Source: Gloeophyllum trabeum ATCC 11539
Lineage: Eukaryota > Basidiomycota > Agaricomycetes > Gloeophyllales > Gloeophyllaceae
Assembly: GCF_000344685.1 (NCBI RefSeq)
Contig: NW_006920417.1
Coordinates: forward strand, 124,001 to 188,000
Direction of reading: 5' to 3'
Length of the DNA: 64,000 nucleotides
Within the stretch, counting starts at the first letter, position 1. Every line of letters begins with the position of its first letter. The notes beneath the pieces were generated by a model. It made no database searches. It saw only the letters and a program-made list of their open reading frames with translations, and was not told the DNA's origin. Both the position numbers and the translations under genes were made by a program. Positions 46,096 to 58,821 of the stretch are shown piece by piece.

Positions 46096-47424
46096 ATGGC
46101 GCACCTCGTCAGATTCTTGTTGATGGTGTTATGCCATTTGGTTGTCGGCATAGCAGCAGGGAAAGTCCCGTTCAACTGGAATGAGATTAAATACGTCTAC
46201 GTTTTTGGTGATTCATACTCGTACGTCCAGGGTACACTAGGTCTCGCAAACTTTAGGTATGTTGTTGAATTCATCCCACATCGAGCAGGTACTTAGCTAA
46301 AGCAGCTTTATCGGCGACGCATTCAATCTGTCGTATACGCGGTCTCAACTTCTCTCAGATGAACTGATATACCGATACGTGCGGGGCTCTCTAGATTCTA
46401 CATTCAATTCACCGAGTTTTGACTTTTCAGACTGCGTCTAATGGAGCGAACTGGGTACCATTTATGCCATCATTTACACCACAATCACGCATTGAATTAC
46501 CCCTAGCCTGAATTCCTCACAGGCTGCTTTTCCGGCCTTCCCTCCAGCTGTCCCCGTCAACTATGGGACTTCGCATTTGCAGGGGCAGACATCGACCCAA
46601 ATCTGTACGTCCCCTCTCGAATATACAGTAAATCCAAAATGTGATTACCTGCATCTTTAGATTGCCTCCGCACCACAACTTCTCCGTCCAACTTACCACT
46701 CAGGTTGCCCAATATGTAACCTATGCCGCTGATGTCCTGCCGCACCCGCCGAACGAGACCATGACAGCATGGTGGATAGGGATCAATGATACTGGCGACA
46801 CACTGAACAACGCTACCGTGAGACTAATCTGTCCATTCTAGCCCCCCCTGACACATTAGCACCACAGATAACAGACTTCAATGCCTTCTGGGAAGAAGAG
46901 ATGTCCTCCTATTTCAGAGCGGTGGTAAGCACCCCACCGTCCCTCGCTGTCCTTGCCCCTCATAACGCGACCTCAGCAACAAGCGCATGCCGTCCTCTCC
47001 TCCACGCATGTCTTCTTCACCGTGCCTCCAACCGACCGCTCCCCTTCACATCTGCCAGTCTCCTCTAATTCATCGCAGACCCTCAAGCAGCATATCCTCG
47101 CCTATAACATCGTCCTGCGACAGCACGCGCAGTCCTTCGCCGAGGCGAACCCAGGCTCGACCATCCTTATATTCGACGCGCACCAGGTGTTCACTAACAT
47201 CCTCGACAACTACTCCGCGTACGGGTTCACAAACATCACTGGGTATTGCCAATGCGACGACGACAGTTATTTCTGGTACAGTGCGTACCTGCAGTCAGTG
47301 CGAGGCGAATCAGTACTCACCGGGACTGGTCACAGATACTGGCCACCCTACGGAGCGGGTGCACGAGCTCCTAGCCTTGGCTCTCGAAGCGCAGCTACTA
47401 GAATCATCTACGGAGATGATATAA
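46096..47424 (+). CDS. Secreted SGNH/GDSL esterase (CE16-like)
   Basis: Probably an extracellular acetyl- or carbohydrate esterase. The start MAHLVRFLLMVLCHLVVGIA is a signal peptide with likely cleavage after AAG. YVYVFGDSYS holds the nucleophile Ser (GDS block). After splicing come SFIGDAFNLSYT and ASNGANWVPF, then EFLTGCFSGLPSSCPRQLWD and FAFAGADIDPNL. WWIGINDTGD is the block III GxND. TLKQHILAYNIVLRQHAQSF and STILIFDAHQVFTNILDNYS follow. The last exon ends DTGHPTERVHELLALALEA, carrying the catalytic Asp and His in the family's DxxH-type block. Seven or so exons; the small ones at 46300-46560 are approximate. All catalytic blocks are present. Confidence 0.82.
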
Positions 47425-47850
47425 ATATATTTAAGGAGACAGCCCTATGCGTAAGAGGTCATCGGTGTGGATAGTCACAGGCAGTACTCCACCATCCTCC
47501 ATCCTCCATCCACCAAGGATATATGTCATGATTCCACACACCGAAAGCAAGCCGAGAAAGAGCACCACGCAAAAAGCAGAGAATATAATATCGGAGCAAG
47601 GACACAAAGTTACCCATCTATGGGATGTAGACGCGTGTGGCGGATGGCAGGAAGTGTTACATATATACAGAAAGGTAACGGTGAAAAGACCGCATAAACA
47701 ACGCACGGCGCCCGCAAGAACGAGGAAGACTGCTGAAATGTATAGTGATATAATTACGCAACCAACTATGCAACTACGGAAAGAAGAATAGAGGAGACTA
47801 GCACGGCACGAGGATATATGTCCGCGAAGTCATGGGATACGATAAGGACC
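47425..47850. other. Convergent 3' intergenic region
   Basis: 426 bp between the esterase stop (plus) and the VAP stop (minus); A-rich on the plus strand near 47520-47620. No gene supported. Confidence 0.45.
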
Positions 47851-49116
47851 TCAGAAGAATAGATAGGTGGTGATGAAGACACCGAGCGCGATGATGATGA
47901 CCACTTGTAATGGCACACCTTCTGGGGGAGGCACGTTCTCGTCCACCAATGTACCGATCTCTGTCTCGGGACCCAGTGACCCAGCCATGGTGCTCGTCGC
48001 ATCCGATAACGCCCGACCGCGCTTCCGCAGTTCTGTAGGAGCTACCGAGTCACCATTGCTGGTGGTGGTGGGGAGCGAACTAGGTTCAGGCATAGCAGCC
48101 AGCAGTGCACGTAGCCGATTAATCTCGGCTTGTGCTTCGTTATACTTGGCAAGGAGCTCTGCATTCGGATCGGGCGTGGAGACAATGACGGGCTGCGTTT
48201 GCACGGGTGAGGGAGGTACGGGGGAAGGTTCCCGCGGTGCTGGTGCAGAAGGTTCGGACTGGTAGAGATCATCGTCTGGATGGGGCTCTGGTGCTGGGGG
48301 TGCAGGGGGCTGCTCAACAGGAGCTTCAGTGTATTCAACAATCGGCTCTACCGCATGGCCATTCGTCGCAGGGTGCTGACGCACGGTTTCGTATCGCTAA
48401 GGGGCCATGAGCGCTGGATAGTTTGGGAAGGAACGAGCAATTACCGTGTCCGGCACACTCATCATCGAGCTCATGCCCGCGTGGCCCTCGTCCTCCTCCT
48501 CAACCACTTGACCTTCTGGCGGCAAGTAGACGACTCGAATCTTGTGCTGATGGATTTTGTTTTGCTCGCTGTCGCTTGTAGAGTTCCACTAGGTGAGGTA
48601 TATATATGCGAGCTGTTGCAACGGAGAAAATGGGAGGGACGTACAATGTCTTGGAGAGCCATAGTCTCCTTGTCCGGGGTAATGATGGTACTTTGGATCA
48701 AGAACTTGTCCTTGCATTTCGCAGACAGGGGCGGCTCCTCCTTCATTGCCTGAAGCATTACTGTTACGACGGCATACAGTCAGTAAGTACACCCCAGCTA
48801 CACAGGGCAATCATACCTGAAACGTCAACACTCTCGCCAGGCTCTATTCTTCCCGAGTTCGGCCGCACACAGTACAACTAAAGCAAGCCCCAAGTTCATT
48901 ACTAATAGCCATATCAGTTGGATCCAAAGCTACCTTCGGGGCGGTCGTCTTGACCTTGAATGCGACAGGTTGGGCATTGTGATTCGATATACTCAGTGTT
49001 TGCTTTCGCGGTTCCGTCAAAGGTCCTATTGCTAGTGAGCCACGTCACTATGCTCTTAGCAAATCTTACGCACTATTGAACCCTAGAGTGTTGCTGGGAC
49101 TGAGCGAGACCGACAT
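47851..49116 (-). CDS. VAMP-associated protein (VAP/Scs2), ER membrane contact-site protein
   Basis: VAP/Scs2 is a tail-anchored ER protein whose MSP domain binds FFAT motifs on lipid-transfer and other proteins. The start MSVSLSPSNTLGFN (ATG 49116) splices to PLTEPRKQTLSISNHNAQPV and AFKVKTTAPK, then LYCVRPNSGRIEPGESVDVS, the defining VAP signature. The next exons give LQAMKEEPPLSAKCKDKFLI, QSTIITPDKETMALQDI and IRVVYLPPEG, completing the MSP domain of about 125 residues. A Pro/Glu-rich linker follows, then a coiled coil (LLAKYNEAQAEINRLRALLA). The C-terminal anchor is VVIIIALGVFITTYLFF, ending at the stop, as expected for tail insertion. Six or more exons. Confidence 0.92.
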
Positions 49117-49506
49117 ACTGCGAGACAGGGAGAGCGGACGCGACGATGTGGTAGTTCGTTGGCTACACGCGCGGCGCTTTTCAGGCGGAGTCCATTGCGT
49201 CAGCCGCGTGCCAGGCGGTGAGATTCGCAGGCGCTGCGCATGCGAGGCGAGCTACAACCTAAACGCGTCTGTATTCGCCTCGGTCCACCACCTCAAGGCC
49301 TCATGTTCCATGCATGCATCAATAGCAAAATTACGACGACGACAGTCTGAAAATAACAGTATTCCCTAATGCGAAGTAGCGAAAACGAAAGCGTTGTACC
49401 AGTAGATATTAATATAAAGAAAAGCGGCGTGGTATGAGTCGTGATACAGTGGTAGCGAGATCGTGATCTAGGAGTCCCATGGCCAAAGTCTGTCTGTTGT
49501 AGATCC
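49117..49506. other. Intergenic region, 390 bp
   Basis: VAP promoter and 3' end of the ABC transporter gene, both minus strand. Nothing further recognised. Confidence 0.4.
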
Positions 49507-52500
49507 TCACTTCTTGCTCAGTGCTTGTAATTGTACGTATTCGTAGTAGTCACCCTTCATTGATAGCAGTTCGTCGTGGGTACCGGCTTCCGCTACCCGT
49601 CCGTCTTTGATGAAGTATCTATGTTGAACTTGTCAGACACATGAACCGCATTCCAAGAAAGCATCCACTTACATGCAGTCAGCGTTCTGGATGGTTGAAA
49701 GTCGGTGAGCGATAGCAATCGTTGTCCGACCCTTCGCTGCCTGATCGAGAGCCTGTTGTACAACCTTCTCCGAATTGGAATCCAGAGCGGAAGTAGCCTC
49801 ATCCAAAAGAAGGACTTTCGGATTCCGAAGCAAGGCCCGGGCAATAGCGATACGTTCTGTATCGGACGAGGGTCAGAGCGAACTTTGGATGAAGCGATCG
49901 ATCAAAGCACTCACGCTTCTGGCCCCCAGATAGCTGAGAGCCTTTGCCGCCGACTTCCGTATCGAAGCCACTAGAGGTTGACGTAAGTAAGCTGAACAGC
50001 CAGGCGAATCACGGGCAGCACTTACTTGGGTAGAGACTGGATGAATTCCAGGATATTCGCTGAGCGGCAAGCGTTCTCGATTTCCTCTTGCGTGACTTCC
50101 GACTCCGGCTTGGTAGCACCGAGAAGGATATTGAAACGAACAGTGCCCGCATATAGAGTCTGTAATGCCGTTGGTCCTTGTATAGCTGGCTGAAAAAAAG
50201 TGAAGACATACTGGCTCCTGAGACACCAAGGCAATGTGCTTCCGGTACTCCTGCACGTTCAGATCGGCGATATTGTGGCCATCAAGCTGCGAGTATAATA
50301 GATTGATGCATGTTAAATGTAGCATGACGGGGTCTGCACTTACCAAGACTTTGCCAGCTAACGGGTCGTAGAAGCGCTCAATAAGTTGGATACTAATCAC
50401 ACGCAGATGTATCAGCCAATTTTGATCTGTAGATTAATGAGGACCAGCTTACGTGGTACTCTTTCCGGAGCCGCTAGCGCCGACCAGTGCAACATACGAG
50501 CCTGGCTGGATGGTGAGGTTGAGATCGCGAAGGACACGGACACCAGGCCGGGTTGGATAACGGAAGTGAATGCCCTTGAACTCAATGCGACCTTCAACGT
50601 GGTCGAGGATGTCCCCTTCCTTGGATTCCGCGTCTATTTCGGGCGTAGAATCCAGCAGTCGGATGATATCGGATCCCGCGCCCTTCGCTGAGGAGATATC
50701 CGGCACGAAGGAGAACACGTTCCCGGCTTGGATGGCACCGAATGTTGTACTCTGTGGTCTGCGTTAGCTCGAAATTCATGATAGATCATAACCATGCTTA
50801 CCATGAGACAGACAAAGAATTTGAAGACCGAGTATTCTTGACTAGCCACCAACCGCGACCCGTACCAGAAAACGAGGGAAATGACGAAGAAAACTATAGC
50901 CTGAGAGAGGGAGTACAGCGCATTGCTGTAGATAGCAGTGCGGTTTGACTTGCGCAAGGGCTCTTCCAGACTCTCGCTGTACAGACGCAGGCAGTCCTCC
51001 TCACGGGTGAGAGAGGCCACAGTCCGAATGGCGCCAGCCGCCTCGCAAGCAAGTTGCGCGGAACCTTCGTGTGCCTTCTTGTTCTTCTGGTCCTTCAAGA
51101 CGACGACGCGCTACACAATTACTCAGCTTCTGCAACAAGAGACGTCGCATAGTAAATTCTCACCAGACGAATGTAACCCGTAGAAACCAAAGCCGGAGTG
51201 CAGGCTAATAGGAGGTCTGTTACTGTTCTTTGGCAACCAGATCTGCCTAGGGACTCACCGATGCCAACAAGAGCCAATTTCCACCCGAAGACGAGACCGA
51301 GGATCATACCCGAAACCAATGTAGAAATACTCTGGACAATACTAGGGCACACGACAGTCAGACCTGGATTTAGCGCCGGACTGCACTCGACTCACGCCCC
51401 GAGAGTAATACCAGCCAGACCATTGACCTTCTGAGGGTTATCACTTAGCCCTGATGTGAGACTACCGGTCTATTCGTTTGAACGTATCAGTATAACGACC
51501 CCATCTAGCCATAGAGCTACTCACACTATTCTCATCCTTATCGAAGAAAGCAACTATCACACGAGCATTAGTATCGTGCATAATCAGAATGAACAATACC
51601 TCTACTTACTATCCTGTCGCAGAACTGCCTTAAACCCAAGGCTGCGAAGTCTAGCAGTAAGGGTAGCAGCGGACGAGGCGAAGAGGTAATTCTGCATGCC
51701 AATGCTTAACGTAGAGCCCAAAGCAATGATGAAGAAGCTGCGCGAAAGCGTTAAGAGCCGAGCATGCGTATAGTGGGTTTCATCACTCACTATAAAGCGG
51801 AATGGTCACCCTGTACGCGTCGCGCATGGGGGTCCTGCATAGAGAATCCGTTGATACCCTTGGCTACGGCACAACGTCAGAAATACGAGTGAAAGCATGT
51901 CTAAAAGACACACGCACCAAAGACAACACCGAACGCGGGATAGACACCGCCGGACAAGATAGCGAAGATGGAACCGACGGCATACCGCCACCAACCCTCC
52001 CGGTTGATGATACCCATGCGCCGGAAAAGGTACACGAGCGAGTAGTCCTCCTCGCCTGTCTGCCTTTTGTCCCGGCTCTTCTCCGCCTGCGCCTGCTTCT
52101 GCTTGATGATCTCGCTAGCCAGACTGTGGTTCGTGTTGCTCCTTCCAAGGGGGACTTCGGCGGCGGCTTGTTTCTCCATATCCTCGTGATGGTGCTCTTG
52201 CTGAGTGCCAACGTCCGTAGAGTCAGTGTCGCTCTCAACGTCACCCTTCGCATCTTCTTCCTTGCGCTCCCGAAGCCTCTGAGCCGCCACGAGTTTCGAG
52301 TAGGGCCCGTTCTCATCGCGCAGGAGCTCCTCGTGTGTGCCCTGCTCAAGCACGAGACCCTCGCCCATGACAAAGATGCGGTCAGCATTCTTGATGGTAG
52401 ACAGCCGGTGAGCGATGGTGATAGTCGTCCTGCCCTGGGCGGCCTTGTCCAAAGCGTCCTGCACAATACCCTCACTCTGGGTGTCCAGCGCGGAGGTAGC

Positions 52501-54508
52501 CTCGTCCAGCAACAGAATCTTGGGGTCACTGACGATAGCACGGGCAATGGCGATACGCTGCTTCTGTCCACCACTCATCAAGAAACCGCGCTCACCGACC
52601 ATGGTGTCGTAACCCATCGGCATCTTGGTGATGAAGCCGTGAGCATTGGCCTTAATACACGCCTCAGTAATCAGCTTCATCTTCTCCTCCTCCGAAGCGT
52701 GCTCAAAAGGAGTATTGATGAGGCCGTGCGCGACGTTGCCTTTGATAGTGGTGGCAAACAGCGTCGGCTCCTGACTGACAAGACCGATCTGGCTTCGCAA
52801 CCACTTCAGGTTGAGCTCCCGAAGGTCAGTGCCATCTAATCTGACAACACCTTCAATAGGGTCGTAGAACCGCTCGATCATGCTGACGATCGTGGACTTG
52901 CCAGAACCGGATGCGCCTACAAGCGCACAGGTCTTCCCAGCAGGGAACTCGATCGTGAGGTCCTTGACAATGGGCACATTAGGTCGAGAGGGGTAGTTGA
53001 ATTTGACGTGCTCGAAGCTGATGTGGCCTGTCACATTCTCGGGCTTCAGACCAGCAGGGCTAGCAGAATCGATAGAAGGGACACGATCAATAGTAGCATA
53101 GAGCTTGGCCGCGGCACCGCGTCCGTGTGTGATCGCCTGCATCTCGGGGGCAAGAAGAGCCAAGGAGAATGAACCGATTAGGATAGCGAGGATAACGTTG
53201 ACAACAGTCCCGGGTTGAGCATGTCCTTCGTTGATGAGGGTAGTACCAAAGTTGAAAGCTAACGAGGGAATCATCAGCGTCCCGTACTGGCGATATTGAA
53301 GCATGAGCCGAACTCACCCAGTGCATACGCAGAATAAATTACAAAGAAAAACACAGCAAGACCGCACCCATGCCACTGCGCAGCTTTCAAGTCAACTTTT
53401 CGAGAGTCCAGAATGTACTTGTCGTACAGGTCCGCAAGGATTCTCTGCGTGCCGAAGGCTTGTGCAGTGCGGACAGTTGAAATGACCTCTTCAGCGAGAG
53501 TGCCGCCCTCAGCGACGTACTTGAGGGAGAGCCTACAAAGTCCTGATCAGATGGTGTTTCGACGGAGAGCATAGAACCGACATACTGCATGTAGGTGGAG
53601 ATGAACTTGTTCATAACACCCCCGGTCACAGCAATACAAGGCAAGATGGAGGACAAAGCAAGGGCCAGACGCCATGATCGGATATACGCAAGCACGAAAC
53701 CAGTGACGAATGCAGCGAAGAAGTTCACTACGAGAGCAACCTTCTCTGAGATGCCTTGTTGGACCAAGTCTAGATGACCAAGGGTCAGCTCAAAAGAAAA
53801 ATCACTTGAGACTAGTCGACTCACGCGTGTCAGTCTGGATGCGAGTAGCGACCTCTCCAGCGCCGACATTATCGAAATACGCAATATCCTGTCTCAAAAC
53901 CGCTTGCAAGTATCTTTCGCGAACGCGCTTGGCGTTGACCTCGCCGGTCCATACCCATATCAGCATGTAAAGGTAGGTGCAAACAAACATGCCGACGCCG
54001 ATAAGCGTGAGGTAGAGCGCATTTTGAGCAGCAGAATGCCTAAAATTCGAAGCGGCAGCGGGCAGAGCTGCCTGGGCAGCTGGATCACCTGCCGCTGCAG
54101 CTTCAGAAGTTATTCCGAAAGCAACAAAATCTTGCGTCAAACGCCCGAAGAGCAAACTCATGAGGGGTTGCGCAGCGCCGGCCGCGGCGGCTGCGATTAA
54201 ACCAATGAAGTCGAGGAAAAGCTCAAGTCTCGTCGAGAACCTGTCTGGGGGTTACAAAGACTGACACTCGGTGAAGTATCTGTAGATACTCGCCTGAAAA
54301 GCGACGCGAATCCGACAGGACGGATTTCCTCCACCCTTGGCCGCCCATCGTCGAGAATGACGGTGCCCTCGCTTGTCTGCTTCTCATTGACCTGCCCCTG
54401 CACCTTCTCGCTGGTCTTCTGCTCCTCCTTGTTCTTCCTTGAGAATAAGCCGTCCTTGGCCTTTTTCTGCTGCGACTTCAGGTTGACGCTCTCAGCAGAG
54501 GTAGACAT
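49507..54508 (-). CDS. Full-length ABC transporter, ABCB/MDR type
   Basis: A plasma- or vacuolar-membrane exporter with two halves, each a transmembrane domain plus a nucleotide-binding domain. The start [20 protein letters not shown] is followed by a charged N-terminus, a first set of membrane helices (about 53300-54200) and NBD1. NBD1 has Walker [11 protein letters not shown]-loop LVSQEP, signature MSGGQKQR, Walker [13 protein letters not shown] and H-loop IAHRLST. A Lys/Glu/Asp linker leads to the second helices (50750-52030). NBD2 has [18 protein letters not shown] and LSGGQ, and the protein ends in ALSKK at 49507. About 1300 residues, over 20 exons. Family roles are drug or peptide export; the substrate cannot be told. 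NBD1 has Met instead of Leu in the signature. Confidence 0.9.
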
Positions 54509-54721
54509 TGCTGGCAGCTGTAGTTGGGATGCCCAGCGAGTCTAGTGTGGTTGCTGCCGCCTCAGCAGATGTCGAGCGGGAAATAAGTATAAAGGAAGGG
54601 AGCGAAAGATGGAGTGCAGTAAAGGCCTGAGACACTGAACGAGGTATATGAGGACGGGCCCCGGCCTCCCAATCCGCGGAGCTTGTAATCCCAATTACGC
54701 AATCCCATACAAGCCGTCTTT

Positions 54722-55283
54722 CCGACGCGTCGCCCTTGGCAGATCGCGGTAGATCGCGGTGCCTTCACTACTTACGAGTAGCCCAACTCAATATCGTTTC
54801 TCGTTTTCATTTTCTCGGGCGCACTGGCACCCCTCCTGCCGACGCGGCGACACGGAGAAACCCGAAGTTATTGAGCGTGCATTTTCTGGCGGATTTCTCG
54901 TCGCATGCTAGACACCACAGCTGTCAGATAGCTCGTGCTCATCCCACGTGCTGAATTCTATGGCGGATTGGGACGGTATGTGGCAGTATCAGCAGGGTCA
55001 CTATACTGGCCCTGCCCTAGCTCAGTAGTTGCAAGGGTGCCAGAACACAACTTAGTCCAACAGCGCGTCACAACAAGCCAAAATATATCGTATTAGGCAA
55101 GACATAAGCAACCGAGAGTCTGGTACATCAGTACAGCGCATGGCAATTGAAAGTCCGCCCCAGAGAAACGAGAGAAACAGCTCGAGGAGCTGTTTCTCGT
55201 TTTCTCGTTCGTGCTGAGATCCCAAGTCCGATCGCCGTTCGGCAGGGACCCCGAAAGGCTTCAGCGCACTGAGAAAATGAGCG
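54722..55283. repeat. Left copy of a 562-bp direct repeat flanking gap 2
   Basis: Matches 55564-56125 as far as I can compare by eye. It includes an inverted repeat at 55172-55198 and several TTTCTCG motifs. It stops where the N run starts. Confidence 0.9.
55172..55198. repeat. Inverted repeat, 12-nt arms, 3-nt loop
   Basis: Arms GAGAAACAGCTC and GAGCTGTTTCTC around GAG; pairing can extend outward through a bulge (AACGAG / CTCGTT). A second copy lies at 56014-56040 in the right-hand repeat. Confidence 0.8.
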
Positions 55284-55563
55284 NNNNNNNNNNNNNNNNN
55301 NNNNNNNNNNNNNNNNNNNNNNNNNNNNNNNNNNNNNNNNNNNNNNNNNNNNNNNNNNNNNNNNNNNNNNNNNNNNNNNNNNNNNNNNNNNNNNNNNNNN
55401 NNNNNNNNNNNNNNNNNNNNNNNNNNNNNNNNNNNNNNNNNNNNNNNNNNNNNNNNNNNNNNNNNNNNNNNNNNNNNNNNNNNNNNNNNNNNNNNNNNNN
55501 NNNNNNNNNNNNNNNNNNNNNNNNNNNNNNNNNNNNNNNNNNNNNNNNNNNNNNNNNNNNNNN
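55284..55563. other. Assembly gap (280 N)
   Basis: A run of undetermined bases between two copies of the same 562-bp sequence. Confidence 0.98.
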
Positions 55564-56125
55564 CCGACGCGTCGCCCTTGGCAGATCGCGGTAGATCGCG
55601 GTGCCTTCACTACTTACGAGTAGCCCAACTCAATATCGTTTCTCGTTTTCATTTTCTCGGGCGCACTGGCACCCCTCCTGCCGACGCGGCGACACGGAGA
55701 AACCCGAAGTTATTGAGCGTGCATTTTCTGGCGGATTTCTCGTCGCATGCTAGACACCACAGCTGTCAGATAGCTCGTGCTCATCCCACGTGCTGAATTC
55801 TATGGCGGATTGGGACGGTATGTGGCAGTATCAGCAGGGTCACTATACTGGCCCTGCCCTAGCTCAGTAGTTGCAAGGGTGCCAGAACACAACTTAGTCC
55901 AACAGCGCGTCACAACAAGCCAAAATATATCGTATTAGGCAAGACATAAGCAACCGAGAGTCTGGTACATCAGTACAGCGCATGGCAATTGAAAGTCCGC
56001 CCCAGAGAAACGAGAGAAACAGCTCGAGGAGCTGTTTCTCGTTTTCTCGTTCGTGCTGAGATCCCAAGTCCGATCGCCGTTCGGCAGGGACCCCGAAAGG
56101 CTTCAGCGCACTGAGAAAATGAGCG
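55564..56125. repeat. Right copy of the 562-bp direct repeat flanking gap 2
   Basis: Begins at the first base after the N run and repeats 54722-55283. Unique sequence resumes at 56126. Confidence 0.9.
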
Positions 56126-57795
56126 AGAAACGCTTATTGAGTTCGACTAGTCTCCGTGGAACTCATTCCGACTCATTATGACTCTGAGCGCGATCTATGC
56201 AGCCAAACATCTCTCTCATAATTCTTGAAATCGCACATATCAAAGGTGCACTTTGCAACCGGTGTTACAGGACAGCACATTTTGCTGGAGAATGCCCCAC
56301 GATGCGGGGCAGATCCATTCAGATTTAACTCGCTTATGTAATACTCCAGTTCCCACCGTATGGCCGGCTGTCTCGGGCGTGGATTGGAAGGCTGGAGGAA
56401 ATTCGTGTTGCTGCCTGCATGGAAAAGGTCCCTTCCGAGCTGCTTCGTACCTTGTTTCTCCCTCGCGACACGAAGCGAAGCGACACGTATTCTGCATGCT
56501 TGGTCTGCGTCGACGGGGCCGAGCTGTTGACGCCAGCCACGGCGTGCTTGTCGGTGAATGTTCTAGGGGTTCTACTGCATGCGTGTCTGCGCGGCAATGA
56601 GGTGGCGCGACGTGATCAGGCCATGTCCCTCGAGCATCTGGGCGACCTTTTCCACTGCGCTCTACTCTCGTCTGGGCTGTGATATATGTTTGGCGAGGAT
56701 TGCGTGCGATTGGCACGAACTATGGATGTTATCACAAGGCCGCCTACTTTTAGCTCATCCGAACCTCTTCCATAAGTTAACGGCACGTAATGTATGATCC
56801 TGTCTCCCGAGCTATAGCTATGTCTCTCTCGCGATATCGTCTGCGACGGCGGATCGCTCAGTCGTACGCTCCACGAGCTGGTTGATGAAATGAGGTTGCG
56901 AGTTGCAACCGCTACGCAACTTTGTATGTGAGCCGTCAACGCTTCCACGTTTGCGCCCAATAGTCCAGGTGTGACTATTCTTCCGCTTCAAGCACTGCTG
57001 GTGGACATGTCTGGTGGCTTCAGCGAATTATCGGTCTATGTGATCTCTGCTGGGTTCAACCTCCTCCGTAACAGTGCCTGGGATCGCATGTCATGGACGT
57101 CGTCATTCAGCTGTTATCAGCCATCAAAGCTACGGGCAGGTCCATACGACGTTCAGCGCCCTGCTGTACATGTACTTACGCTCAAAATACACATCCGTCC
57201 TCCTGACCCGAGGACATATGTTTCGGGATGAAATGTTCCCCACGCTCCCAAAATAAAACAGACGTTGGACATTGTGCCACGCTCTAATACCCTGGAATAT
57301 ATTGAAATGGTCGTAAACTAGAGACCACACCTGCCGTACGGCCAATTGAGAGTCGCGGCAATTGGCCATTGCCAAAGTGCGGGAAACACTGTGGAACAGC
57401 TGTCCTATTGGCCAGGCACGAGCTGCCGGCGGCGAGTTACAGTACATGTACCGGCGTTCATCACAGCTTCCGCATCGACCGGAAGTGACCGGAATAGATC
57501 GTTCGCCGACCCAGAAACTAAGTTCCCGACGGCCGTGCAGTCACGGAGAGATACTGTATGTGCAATTGCCTGCACCGACTCCACGCAACTGACTCTAAAT
57601 CATCGTCAGCACATCATTACGCAGCCAACAAGCTCGCTTTTGCTCGTTACGCTGCTAAAGAAAGGAAGTACTTACTCTTCGTCTACTCACCTTCACTGGC
57701 GAAATTAGCGCGCATTTCACGCCTCGCGCACGGCGTTGAATATTGACACCCCTCCTGCTTGAATTTACAAGCAGAAGCGTCACCTCAAATCTAAA
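56126..57795. other. 1.7-kb region with no assigned gene
   Basis: Upstream of the SOD gene. Open frames are present on both strands but none shows a recognisable motif, and none can be extended by splicing into a family. Probably promoter and non-coding sequence. Confidence 0.4.
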
Positions 57796-58821
57796 ATGGA
57801 CGCTTTACATAGTAAACCTCCGTCTAAGAGGCCGCTGGTCATCACGGCCGTCGCGGCTTTCGTGACATTCCTCTTGTTTTGGAATGTATTCCTGAAGCCT
57901 GAAGAACTTCCCCTTGTGACCAAGGTTGGTTTTCCCTCCGTCCTCTGATCCGCTACGAATGCGCGGCCTTGAGCCGTCATGCTAGTACACATACATTAGG
58001 CGTTGGGCACTTCGCCCCAGCTCTGAGTAGGCGGGGCCCCGCTCGAGATCAGGATGTGCATCCGCTGGATCGGTCAATGCAGATGTTCATCTCTCGTTTG
58101 TCTTGGCTCGGTATGCCTTAGAGTGCTCTCACATTTCTCTTTCAATGCAGTTTATATTGCATGTTGACTGACTTACACACAGGCTGTGGTCACTGTATCC
58201 GGTGACTCGCAAGTAACGGGCATGATCACCTTCACCCAATCAACCAAATCCGGTGCCGTTACCATCAAGGGCGAGCTAAAGGGCTTAGATCCCCTCGCCA
58301 AGCGTGGCTTCCACATTCAGTGGGTAATTCCCCCTGCGCTCTAAAAGACCTTCACTTAGACTTCTCTTCGCAGCCACTCCGGTGACGTATCCTCTTGCGC
58401 CGCCGCAGGCTCGCATTTCAACCCGTTTTCCACCACACACGGGGCCCCTACCGATCCGTCTAGCAAGCGGCACGTAGGGGACCTGGGCAACATCGAGAGC
58501 GACCGGAACGGCGTTGCCGTGTTCGAATTCCAAGACAAATTAATTTCCCTCAATGGTCCCTTGAGCATCGTCGGGCGTGCGGTGGTTGTGCACGCTGTAA
58601 TACTTATTCCCCCTCACTTATCATTATATTGATGCTAAATGGATCATCGCAATGCAGGGTACAGACGACCTTGGCCGGGGTGGTAATGACGATTCTCTCA
58701 AGACAGGTAATGCCGGTGGTCGCTCTGCCTGTGGTGTCATCGGTAAGTAGCTGATTCGATCTGTTGCCTTCCCCTCCCATAAACCCGAATACTGAACCTG
58801 ATATCCCCAGGTATAGCCTAG
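57796..58821 (+). CDS. Cu/Zn superoxide dismutase with N-terminal membrane anchor
   Basis: Converts superoxide to oxygen and hydrogen peroxide. Exon 1 (57796-57924) reads [20 protein letters not shown] then [13 protein letters not shown], a short cytosolic basic tail and one hydrophobic helix, so a type II signal anchor. An unusually long intron (258 nt) precedes the enzyme domain, [20 protein letters not shown]. Metal ligands and catalytic residues appear in order: [40 protein letters not shown], and [15 protein letters not shown] with the active-site Arg. The disulfide cysteines (SSC and SAC) are present. All ligands are kept, so activity is expected. Most fungal Sod1 proteins are cytosolic and lack such an anchor. 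The orientation would put the enzyme outside the cell or in a lumen. Confidence 0.88.

Noticed and set aside
55128..55610. Open frames running across the second N block
   Set aside because: Same artefact: the frames consist mainly of undetermined positions.
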